A stretch of DNA of 18,121 nt from Phycisphaerales bacterium (GTDB lineage: Bacteria > Pseudomonadota > Gammaproteobacteria > Competibacterales > Competibacteraceae), in contig JACSSB010000219.1 of the NCBI GenBank assembly GCA_014879435.1, forward strand, positions 1-18,121, given 5' to 3'. The notes under the pieces were generated by a model, which saw only the letters and a program-made list of their open reading frames with translations, was not told the origin of the DNA and ran no database searches. A program made the translations under genes and the position numbers. This document shows positions 6,907 through 12,998 of this stretch, one piece after another (position 1 is the first letter of the stretch; each line of letters begins with the position of its first letter).

Positions 6907-8150
6907 TGGCAAACACACAAGGCACAACCGGTCTGCTCGGCTGGATCGACGAGCGTTTCCCACTGACCAAGTCGATTCGCGAGCATCTGACTGAATACTA
7001 CGCACCGAAGAATTTCAACTTCTGGTATTTCTTCGGCTCACTGGCGATCTTGGTACTGGTCAATCAAATCCTGACCGGTATCTGGCTGACCATGAATTAC
7101 AAGCCATCCGCCGCCGATGCCTTCGGTTCGGTCGAGTACATCATGCGTGATGTGGACTGGGGCTGGCTGATCCGCTACATGCATTCCACCGGCGCCTCGG
7201 CCTTTTTCATCGTCGTCTATCTGCATATGTTCCGGGGACTGATGTACGGTTCCCACAAAAAGCCACGCGAGCTGATCTGGATTTTCGGCGTACTGATCTT
7301 TTTGTGCCTGATGGCGGAAGCTTTCATGGGTTATCTGTTGCCTTGGGGCCAGATGTCCTACTGGGGTGCGCAGGTCATCATCAATCTCTTCAGTGCGATT
7401 CCAGGCATCGGTCCTGATCTGGCGGTGTGGATTCGTGGTGACTATGTGGTATCCGATGCCACCTTGAATCGATTCTTCGCTCTGCATGTCATCGCTCTGC
7501 CGCTGGTGCTGGTTGGGCTGATCGTCGCCCATATTCTCGCCTTGCACGAAGTCGGCTCCAACAATCCAGATGGCATAGAAATCAAGAAAGTCAAAGGACC
7601 GGATGGCATTCCCCTGGACGGTATCCCCTTCCATCCGTACTACACCGTCAAGGATTTGGTCGGTGTGGTGGTGTTCCTGATTTTCTTCTCGGCAGTGATC
7701 TTTTTCATGCCCGAGATGGGCGGTTATTTCCTCGAACACCCTAATTTCGATCCCGCTGACCCGATGAAGACCCCGCCACATATTGCACCGGTCTGGTACT
7801 TCACGCCGTTCTACGCCATGTTACGGGCCGTGCCTTCTTATTTTGGTACCCAAGTCTGGGGGGTACTGGTCATGGGAGGCGCCATCGTTATCCTGTTCTT
7901 CCTGCCCTGGCTGGACCGCAGCCCAGTGAAATCCATTCGCTATCGCGGCCTCTTGTTCAAGCTGCTCTTGGCCGCATTCGTGGTGTCTTTCCTGATTCTG
8001 GGGTATCTGGGCGCCCTGCAACCGAGTGAGGGACGCACCGTTGTGGCACGGATCTGCACGATAATCTATTTCGCCTTCTTCTTCCTGCTGCCGCTTCTGC
8101 CGATGATCGAAAAGACTAAGCCCGTACCGGAAAGGGTGACCGAAAAATGA
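6906..8150 (+). CDS. petB: Ubiquinol-cytochrome c reductase, cytochrome b subunit
   Basis: A 414-aa integral membrane protein that binds hemes bL and bH and forms the quinol-oxidising and quinone-reducing sites of the bc1 complex. It shows the expected order of hydrophobic helices. Heme-ligand histidines sit in helix II (RYMHSTGASAFFIVVYLHMF) and helix IV (FALHVIALPLVLVGLIVAH), and the conserved G-Y-x-L-P-W-G-Q-M-S-Y-W-G segment follows helix III. The quinol-site motif occurs as P-V-W-Y-F-T-P-F-Y rather than the common P-E-W-Y motif, with Val in place of Glu. Length is normal for proteobacteria. The end overlaps petC by four bases (ATGA), so the three genes are translationally coupled. Confidence 0.97.
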   Translation: MANTQGTTGLLGWIDERFPLTKSIREHLTEYYAPKNFNFWYFFGSLAILVLVNQILTGIWLTMNYKPSAADAFGSVEYIMRDVDWGWLIRYMHSTGASAFFIVVYLHMFRGLMYGSHKKPRELIWIFGVLIFLCLMAEAFMGYLLPWGQMSYWGAQVIINLFSAIPGIGPDLAVWIRGDYVVSDATLNRFFALHVIALPLVLVGLIVAHILALHEVGSNNPDGIEIKKVKGPDGIPLDGIPFHPYYTVKDLVGVVVFLIFFSAVIFFMPEMGGYFLEHPNFDPADPMKTPPHIAPVWYFTPFYAMLRAVPSYFGTQVWGVLVMGGAIVILFFLPWLDRSPVKSIRYRGLLFKLLLAAFVVSFLILGYLGALQPSEGRTVVARICTIIYFAFFFLLPLLPMIEKTKPVPERVTEK

Positions 8151-8890
8151 AAAAAATCATTCTCGCACTGGCATTTCTGGCGCTGCCGACCTTGAGTCTG
8201 GCATCCGGCGGCGAAGGTTATCCTTTGCTAACGGCACCGATCGATCCACACAATCACGCTTCGCTGCAACGGGGTGCCAAGCTGTTTGTCAATTACTGCA
8301 TGGGCTGCCACTCGCTGGAGTACCAACGTTATAACCGCATGGCTCACGATATCGGCCTGACTGATGAGCAAGTGAAGGAAAACCTGATCTTCACCGGCGC
8401 CAAGGTCGGCGACACAATGAAAAATGCAATGATCAAGAGCGAGGCCAAACACTGGTTCGGCGTAACTCCGCCCGACCTGAGCCTGATCGCCCGCTCGCGT
8501 GGTAATGATTATCTGTATACCTATTTGCTGACCTTCTACCAAGATCCCAGCCGGCCATTCGGGGTGAACAACGCCGCTTTTCCGAACGCCGGGATGCCGC
8601 ATGTAATGTGGGATCTACAGGGGATGCAAAAACCAATCTACGAGACTCACAAGGGTACCAATGGCGAAGAAACCAAGACCTTGGTTGGTTTTGAACTGAG
8701 CCAGCCCGGCAGCATGAGCCCACCGCAGTTCAAAGAAGCGATGGCCGACTTGGTGAATTTCCTGGCTTATGTCGGTGAGCCGATCAAACTGGAGCGCCAG
8801 CGCATTGGAATTTGGGTGCTCCTGTTCCTGGGCCTGGCCTTCGTGGTGTTCTACCTACTGAAGAAGGAATACTGGAAGGACGTGCATTGA
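8147..8890 (+). CDS. petC: Ubiquinol-cytochrome c reductase, cytochrome c1 subunit
   Basis: A 247-aa periplasmic cytochrome, anchored by a C-terminal helix, which passes electrons from the Rieske protein to soluble or membrane cytochrome c. An N-terminal Sec signal peptide (KKIILALAFLALPTLSLASG) is visible. The covalent heme site is CMGCH at residues 51-55. A Met ligand probably lies in the G-M-P-H-V-M-W segment near residue 150. A membrane anchor at about 220-238 is followed by the usual charged tail (KKEYWKDVH). The gene ends the petABC operon and is followed by a hairpin. Confidence 0.96.
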   Translation: MKKIILALAFLALPTLSLASGGEGYPLLTAPIDPHNHASLQRGAKLFVNYCMGCHSLEYQRYNRMAHDIGLTDEQVKENLIFTGAKVGDTMKNAMIKSEAKHWFGVTPPDLSLIARSRGNDYLYTYLLTFYQDPSRPFGVNNAAFPNAGMPHVMWDLQGMQKPIYETHKGTNGEETKTLVGFELSQPGSMSPPQFKEAMADLVNFLAYVGEPIKLERQRIGIWVLLFLGLAFVVFYLLKKEYWKDVH

Positions 8891-8900
8891 CCCATCCCCA

Positions 8901-8932
8901 TCGGAGGAGGAACCTTTGGGTTCTTCCTCCGA
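8901..8932 (+). terminator. Hairpin after petC
   Basis: A 14-bp stem (TCGGAGGAGGAACC paired with GGTTCTTCCTCCGA, one G-U pair) around a TTTG loop begins ten bases after the petC stop codon. It lacks a T-tract, so it may be a weak terminator or an mRNA 3'-end stabiliser that separates petABC from sspB. Confidence 0.6.
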
Positions 8933-8980
8933 ATACTACCCATTCTCCATACCTCCTGACCTGTCACCTGTCCACCAACC

Positions 8981-9403
8981 ATGCCCACCATGACCTCGAC
9001 CCGTCCCTATCTGATCCGCGCATTTTACGAGTGGATTGAAGACAACGGCTTGACACCGCATATTCTGGTTAATGCGGAACTGCCCGGCGTGGAGGTTCCC
9101 AAGCAACATGTACACGAAGGGCAGATCGTGCTCAATATCAATCCAATCGCTATTCGCGATCTGCTGCTTGGTAATGAGTATATTGAATTCAATGCGCGTT
9201 TTGGTGGTGTTGCCCGTGCGATTCGGGTTCCCATCGCCGCCGTACTGGCGATTTACGCCAGCGAGAACGGCCATGGCATGGCGTTTGGTGAAGAGACCGG
9301 CGGTGGCGGTGATGATCCGACGCCGCCCGATGTCGCACCACAATCGGACCAATCCGCCACACGCCCCAGCCGCAAACCACCGGTATTGAAGATCGTCAAA
9401 TAA
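8981..9403 (+). CDS. sspB: ClpXP protease specificity-enhancing factor SspB
   Basis: A 140-aa adaptor that binds ssrA-tagged proteins and delivers them to ClpXP. The substrate-binding domain spans about 5-110 (RPYLIRAFYEWIEDNGLTPH near the start; YIEFNARFGGVAR in the middle). A flexible, Gly/Pro/Ser-rich linker follows, then the short ClpX-docking tail RKPPVLKIVK, matching the classical x-R-P-x-L-x-V-V-K ending. Starts at 8981 or 8990 (MTSTRPYL) are equally possible, since neither has a good ribosome binding site. In most gammaproteobacteria sspA lies between petC and sspB; here it is absent. The gene converges with dolP, two bases apart. Confidence 0.94.
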   Translation: MPTMTSTRPYLIRAFYEWIEDNGLTPHILVNAELPGVEVPKQHVHEGQIVLNINPIAIRDLLLGNEYIEFNARFGGVARAIRVPIAAVLAIYASENGHGMAFGEETGGGGDDPTPPDVAPQSDQSATRPSRKPPVLKIVK

Positions 9404-9405
9404 AC

Positions 9406-9987
9406 TCAGTTGATATACTCAAACAGAGTGACGACCTGCCGTACCCCTCCCACCCGGCTAGCGGCATTGGCGACGGCATCGGCTTCGTTAGGACGGACCA
9501 AGCCCATCAAATAAACGATGCTGTTATCTGTGACGACTTTGATCCGGGTCGGATCGAAATCGGTAATTTGAATCCCAAATAGCGCCGATTTCACTTTGGT
9601 AGTCAACACCGCATCGTTGCTCTGGACCGATGCCGAACTCGCTGGGCCGATCACCAGCTCGTTGTGCACCAAGCGCACGGGAGGCTCCTTCAGACCACGG
9701 GCGATTTGCTCGGCCTGCTGCCGAGCCTGCTCCGACACCGCCGTACCGCTCAACAGCACCACGCCGTTGTAACTGGTGACATTGATATGATTTCCCGGCG
9801 GCAAACTCCGATTGATCACATCGTAGAGTTTCATCTCGATGGTTTGATCATCCATTACCGTGCCGGTCGTGCGACGATCATGCGCCACACCGACTCCCAC
9901 CGCCGTGCCACCGACAAAAAGCGCAAAGCACCCGCTTAACAGGGCTGTCACCAGCACCGCGCTGGCCAAGCGAATCCACCTGATCAT
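9406..9987 (-). CDS. dolP: BON-domain outer-membrane lipoprotein (DolP/YraP-like)
   Basis: A 193-aa lipoprotein that in related bacteria supports outer-membrane integrity at division sites. The start chosen (ATG at 9985-9987, AGGAG upstream) gives a signal peptide with lipobox L-L-S-G-C (Cys20). Two BON domains follow, at about 50-115 (conserved V-T-S-Y-N-G-V-V-L-L-S-G) and about 125-190 (V-V-T-D-N-S-I-V-Y-L-M-G-L-V), the two-domain layout of DolP. The open frame extends upstream but only through sequence coding the diaA end. The gene overlaps diaA by four bases (ATGA), so the pair is coupled, as diaA-dolP is in enteric bacteria; lpoA and yraN, the usual upstream partners, are not here. Confidence 0.9.
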   Translation of the reverse strand: MIRWIRLASAVLVTALLSGCFALFVGGTAVGVGVAHDRRTTGTVMDDQTIEMKLYDVINRSLPPGNHINVTSYNGVVLLSGTAVSEQARQQAEQIARGLKEPPVRLVHNELVIGPASSASVQSNDAVLTTKVKSALFGIQITDFDPTRIKVVTDNSIVYLMGLVRPNEADAVANAASRVGGVRQVVTLFEYIN

Positions 9988-10580
9988 GACTGCTCCTTCG
10001 CAAACAATAGCCAATCCACCAGATCGCACAGGCAATGAATGATGAGGATATGGGTTTCCTGAATACGCGCCGTTGCTCTCGCCGCTACTCGGATCTCGAT
10101 ATCATCAACACCAAGCTGGTCGGCCATGGCACCGCCATCGCGACCGGTCAATGCCAATGTGGTCATTCCCAGCTCGCGCGCGGCGTCGATGGCCACCCGC
10201 ACATTCGGCGAATCACCGCTGGTTGAAATCGCCAGCAGCACGTCACCCGGTCGTCCCAACGCACGCAGCTGCCGTGCGAAAATCTGCTCAAAAGCATAGT
10301 CGTTGGCGATGGAGGTCAGCGCCGAGCTGTCGGTGGTCAGCGCGATGGCAGCCAACCCTGGCCGCTCGATTTCAAAGCGATTGACCAGTTCGGCAGCGAA
10401 ATGCTGGGCATCGGCGGCTGAACCACCGTTGCCGCAAATCAGGATCTTGTTAGCCTTTCGCAGCCGGTCAGCTAGCAGTTCGGCGGCCTGTACGATGCGC
10501 GGCCCCATCGCTTCCAAGGTGCGCTGCTTGGCTTCGAGGCTGGCGGCGAAGTGTCGTTCGATGCGTGTGAGCGGTTCCAT
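9984..10580 (-). CDS. diaA: SIS-domain protein, DiaA / phosphoheptose isomerase GmhA type
   Basis: A 198-aa SIS-domain protein. By context, next to dolP, and by its C-terminus (ARIQETHxLxxHCLCDLVD) it corresponds to DiaA, which binds DnaA and times replication initiation. However, it keeps the residues used by GmhA to isomerise sedoheptulose 7-phosphate: H60 and E64 (AQHFAAEL) and Q174 and H182. E. coli DiaA has lost the Glu and the second His. The sugar-phosphate loop is C-G-N-G-G-S-A-A-D near 49-57, and a second Ser-rich loop is S-T-S-G-D-S near 109. The ATG at 10578-10580 is preferred to an upstream TTG. It may therefore be an enzyme for LPS heptose synthesis, a replication regulator, or both. 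Confidence 0.88.
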   Translation of the reverse strand: MEPLTRIERHFAASLEAKQRTLEAMGPRIVQAAELLADRLRKANKILICGNGGSAADAQHFAAELVNRFEIERPGLAAIALTTDSSALTSIANDYAFEQIFARQLRALGRPGDVLLAISTSGDSPNVRVAIDAARELGMTTLALTGRDGGAMADQLGVDDIEIRVAARATARIQETHILIIHCLCDLVDWLLFAKEQS

Positions 10581-10758
10581 AGAATCATCCAGCGTGGATA
10601 ATGACCCATCGTTTCGGTTGTCATGCCGACTCAAATGGCCCTTTCAAGGTACTCAAAAAGATACCGTGCCCGCAAGCCGAAACCGACTTCACTCGCTTTT
10701 AGCGCCACGACCATGGTACGAATTCTTGCACACCTTAACCACGCAAACGCAGAATCTT
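10581..10758. other. Spacer between coaX and diaA
   Basis: A 178-base spacer downstream of coaX and upstream of diaA, both on the minus strand. It should contain the diaA-dolP promoter. No strong hairpin with a T-tract and no recognisable operator is seen. Frames that cross it are shadows of the neighbouring genes. Confidence 0.4.
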
Positions 10759-11508
10759 CTAATCAAACTCAGACCGATGCTCTCCAGCGATCACCTGCAA
10801 TCCATTGAAAATCAAATCCGGTTCCAGCCGATATGTTCCGCGCAGATAAGGCGATACAGCTTTGGCATCGCCACCGGTCAACACGCATAAGCCAGGGCCT
10901 TGCTGTGCCATCATCCGTTCGATCACCCCATCGATTGCCGCAGCCACCGCATAGCTTGCGCCACCCCAAACACAGTCACGGGTACTTTGACCGAATAAAT
11001 GCACCTGCCCCATTTCTGGCGGAATCTGCCGGGTTTCCCGATACAACACTTCACGCATCAAGCGCATTCCCGGAATGATCACTCCCCCCAGATGTTGACC
11101 GTCCGCCGCCAGAGCATCGATGGTGAGCGCGGTGCCGCAATCCACCACATAGCACATCTGATCGCTCAGCGTCCGTGCGGCGATCATCGCCACCCAACGA
11201 TCTGCACCCATCCGTTCCGGTTCAGCGTAGGAATTGTGAATACCCCACGCCGCAGCCGTCGAAGTTACGAATTCCGCTTCGATTCCCCAATGCTGCTGGG
11301 TCCATTCCACCAAGCCAGCACGTGCCTCGGGACCGGCCACACTCACGATGATCACCCGTGCCGGGGGCGGTAAATCTGCCCACATTTGAGATGCGAGTTC
11401 GAGCCAATCCGCTCCATCACGACTGGCTTGACCGCGCTGGGAAAATACGCCCTGCTCGCAATGCACCCATTTCACCCGACTGTTGCCGACATCGGCCAAC
11501 AAGATCAC
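10759..11508 (-). CDS. coaX: Type III pantothenate kinase
   Basis: A 249-aa cytoplasmic kinase that phosphorylates pantothenate, the first step of coenzyme A synthesis. The ASKHA-fold motifs are present: the phosphate loop D-V-G-N-S-R at 6-11, the G-A-D-R segment at 101-104, D-C-G-T-A at 123-127, and G-G-x-I-x-P-G at 141-147. Length is normal. Its start is GTG, and the GTGA overlaps the birA stop codon by four bases, so translation is coupled to birA. The birA-coaX pairing is common in proteobacteria. CoaX enzymes, unlike CoaA, are not feedback-inhibited by CoA. Confidence 0.95.
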   Translation of the reverse strand: MILLADVGNSRVKWVHCEQGVFSQRGQASRDGADWLELASQMWADLPPPARVIIVSVAGPEARAGLVEWTQQHWGIEAEFVTSTAAAWGIHNSYAEPERMGADRWVAMIAARTLSDQMCYVVDCGTALTIDALAADGQHLGGVIIPGMRLMREVLYRETRQIPPEMGQVHLFGQSTRDCVWGGASYAVAAAIDGVIERMMAQQGPGLCVLTGGDAKAVSPYLRGTYRLEPDLIFNGLQVIAGEHRSEFD

Positions 11509-12494
11509 GCTTCAAACCTCAGGCTGATTTCTCCACCCAGATGGGTACTGATCTGACCATCCGCACCTTCTAGCAACAATGCGCCACTCGCATCCACGCC
11601 ACGGACGATGCCGGTCACCGTAGCATTCGGCAAGTGCAAGCGCACGCGACGACCGGCGCTGAGATCAAAGTTCATCCATTCCTCGGCCAGATTGGCAAAA
11701 CCACCCCGCTCGAAGCGTTCGAATACTGCCACCAGTTCGTTGATCAGTAAGGCCGCTAGACGATTGCGAGAAGCTTCTTTCTTGCCCAAAATTTCCCGTA
11801 AATCGACCCAGGGTTGATCGATGGCCCGTGTCGCTTGTGGCGGTAAAGCCACATTCAGACCGATACCAGCCACCACATGCAGCGCTCCCGCGCTGGAGCC
11901 GGATTCCAGCAGAATCCCTCCCAGTTTGCGTTCTCGCCAGAGCACATCGTTCGGCCATTTCAATCCGACCTCCGCCACCCCCAATACGCGTAAGGCTCGG
12001 GCCACAGCGATACCGGTCGCTAGGCTCAGTCCGCTCAATGCGGTCGGGGTTCCGTCGAATCGCCAGAGCAATGAGCCGAATAATCCAGCACCGAAGGGCG
12101 ATTGCCAGGAACGGCCCTTGCGACCCCGCCCCGATTGCTGGCACTCGCTCAGACAAACCGCGCCACTGGGCCACTGCTCATGCGCCTTGTGCAGTAAATA
12201 GGTATTGGTGGAATCCAGCAGCCGATATACCTCCAAGCAACTCAAACGGGTTCGGGCTTCCTCACTCAAATCGGCCATGATTCGCTGACGGTCCAGCAAT
12301 TCCAGCGCTTCCGCCAAGCGATAACTCCCATTCGGCGACAAGCACAACTCCAGCCCTAGGTCCAACCAAGCCCGCGCCGCTTGCATCAATCTGGTCGGCT
12401 CCACGGCCAGACGCTCGCAAAGTTCCCTTTCGGTGTACTCCTGGCCATCCGCCAGGATCGTCAATAATGTTTGTTCCAGCTCCATATCGATCAT
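11505..12494 (-). CDS. birA: Bifunctional biotin--[acetyl-CoA-carboxylase] ligase and biotin operon repressor
   Basis: A 329-aa protein that makes biotinyl-AMP and attaches biotin to the carboxylase carrier protein. Residues 5-65 form a winged helix-turn-helix (TERELCERLAVEPTRLMQAA), so it is the regulatory, bifunctional type that may repress biotin genes. The catalytic domain carries the biotin-adenylate loop G-R-G-R-K-G-R-S-W at 122-130 and L-K-W-P-N-D at 178-183, with the conserved lysine at 179. A small C-terminal SH3-like domain ends the protein. The ATG at 12492-12494 has GAGG about ten bases upstream; a second ATG three codons on is less well placed. It is the first gene of a birA-coaX unit that follows the cco terminator. 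Confidence 0.95.
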   Translation of the reverse strand: MIDMELEQTLLTILADGQEYTERELCERLAVEPTRLMQAARAWLDLGLELCLSPNGSYRLAEALELLDRQRIMADLSEEARTRLSCLEVYRLLDSTNTYLLHKAHEQWPSGAVCLSECQQSGRGRKGRSWQSPFGAGLFGSLLWRFDGTPTALSGLSLATGIAVARALRVLGVAEVGLKWPNDVLWRERKLGGILLESGSSAGALHVVAGIGLNVALPPQATRAIDQPWVDLREILGKKEASRNRLAALLINELVAVFERFERGGFANLAEEWMNFDLSAGRRVRLHLPNATVTGIVRGVDASGALLLEGADGQISTHLGGEISLRFEA

Positions 12495-12544
12495 GGATCG
12501 AGCCTCTTCGCCTCACTCCAGCATCTGGCTTCTGATGTCGCAAT

Positions 12545-12578
12545 AAAAAACCGCCTTGTCCAGCGAGGAGGAAGGCGG
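12545..12578 (-). terminator. Rho-independent terminator of the cco operon
   Basis: Read on the minus strand, CCGCCTT (12578-12572) pairs with AAGGCGG (12557-12551) across a 14-base loop, and six T residues follow directly (12550-12545). This is a standard intrinsic terminator. It lies about 60 bases after the stop codon of the 33-aa ORF, so that ORF is inside the cco transcript, and it stands before birA. Confidence 0.85.
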
Positions 12579-12636
12579 CGATTTCGCGAGTCCGAACGGT
12601 CACACCACGTGCCGTTCAGGAAAAGAACGCGAACGC

Positions 12637-12738
12637 TTAGAATAGAGTGCCCCAAGGCACAACTGAGAAAAAGCTGAGCCAGGAGGCGACCAATAACACC
12701 AGGATGACGACAAGCGGCAGATTTTGAAAGGTGAACAT
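12637..12738 (-). CDS. 33-aa single-helix membrane protein ending the cco operon
   Basis: A short gene missed by usual length cut-offs. The ATG at 12736-12738 follows a textbook AAGGAG with six bases of spacing, and the frame ends in TAA at 12637-12639. The product begins MFTFQNLPLVVILVLLV and continues ASWLSFFSVVPWGTLF: one hydrophobic helix of about 18 residues between short polar or aromatic ends. It lies 46 bases after ccoS and is followed by the operon terminator, so it is probably co-transcribed with ccoGHIS. Its size and topology recall the small accessory subunits of cbb3 oxidases such as CcoM or CcoQ-like peptides, but I see no sequence similarity to those I know. Function unknown; an assembly factor or small oxidase subunit is the natural guess. 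Confidence 0.72.
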   Translation of the reverse strand: MFTFQNLPLVVILVLLVASWLSFFSVVPWGTLF

Positions 12739-12784
12739 CGTAATTCTCCTTGTGGTTTATAATGAAATACTAAATCGCTTCAAT

Positions 12785-12982
12785 CTATTCATTCAAGGAC
12801 TTATTGTCATCTCGCCGTGAAGCATAACGAGGAATACGCGGGTCGTCGTCGTCCATCAGAATACGGTGCGCCGGTCCTTCCAGATCGTCGAATTGTCCGG
12901 TTCGTACCGCCCACAAAAAAGCCCACAGCGCGACTCCAACTACTCCCAGGGCCATCGGGATCAGCAGGTACAGGATTCTCAT
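12785..12982 (-). CDS. ccoS: cbb3-type cytochrome oxidase assembly protein CcoS
   Basis: A 65-aa protein with one N-terminal membrane helix (LYLLIPMALGVVGVALWAFLWAV) followed by the family's hallmark Q-F-D-D-L-E-G-P-A-x-R-I-L-x-D-D-D. CcoS is needed to insert heme or copper cofactors into the CcoN subunit of cbb3 oxidase. A GGAG lies in the 16-base gap after ccoI, giving close coupling. The tail after the DDD (PRIPRYASRR...) is basic and somewhat longer than in the shortest homologues. Position directly after ccoI is standard. Confidence 0.94.
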   Translation of the reverse strand: MRILYLLIPMALGVVGVALWAFLWAVRTGQFDDLEGPAHRILMDDDDPRIPRYASRRDDNKSLNE

Positions 12983-12998
12983 GCGCTCATCACTCCGC

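Noticed and set aside
7038..7781. 247-aa minus-strand frame antisense to petB
   Set aside because: petB is unmistakable, and the antisense product is His/Asp/Gln-rich with no domain features, as expected for a shadow of a membrane protein.
10303..10890. 195-aa plus-strand frame across diaA, the spacer and the end of coaX
   Set aside because: It is antisense to two well-recognised genes and has no start signal or protein-like pattern outside them.
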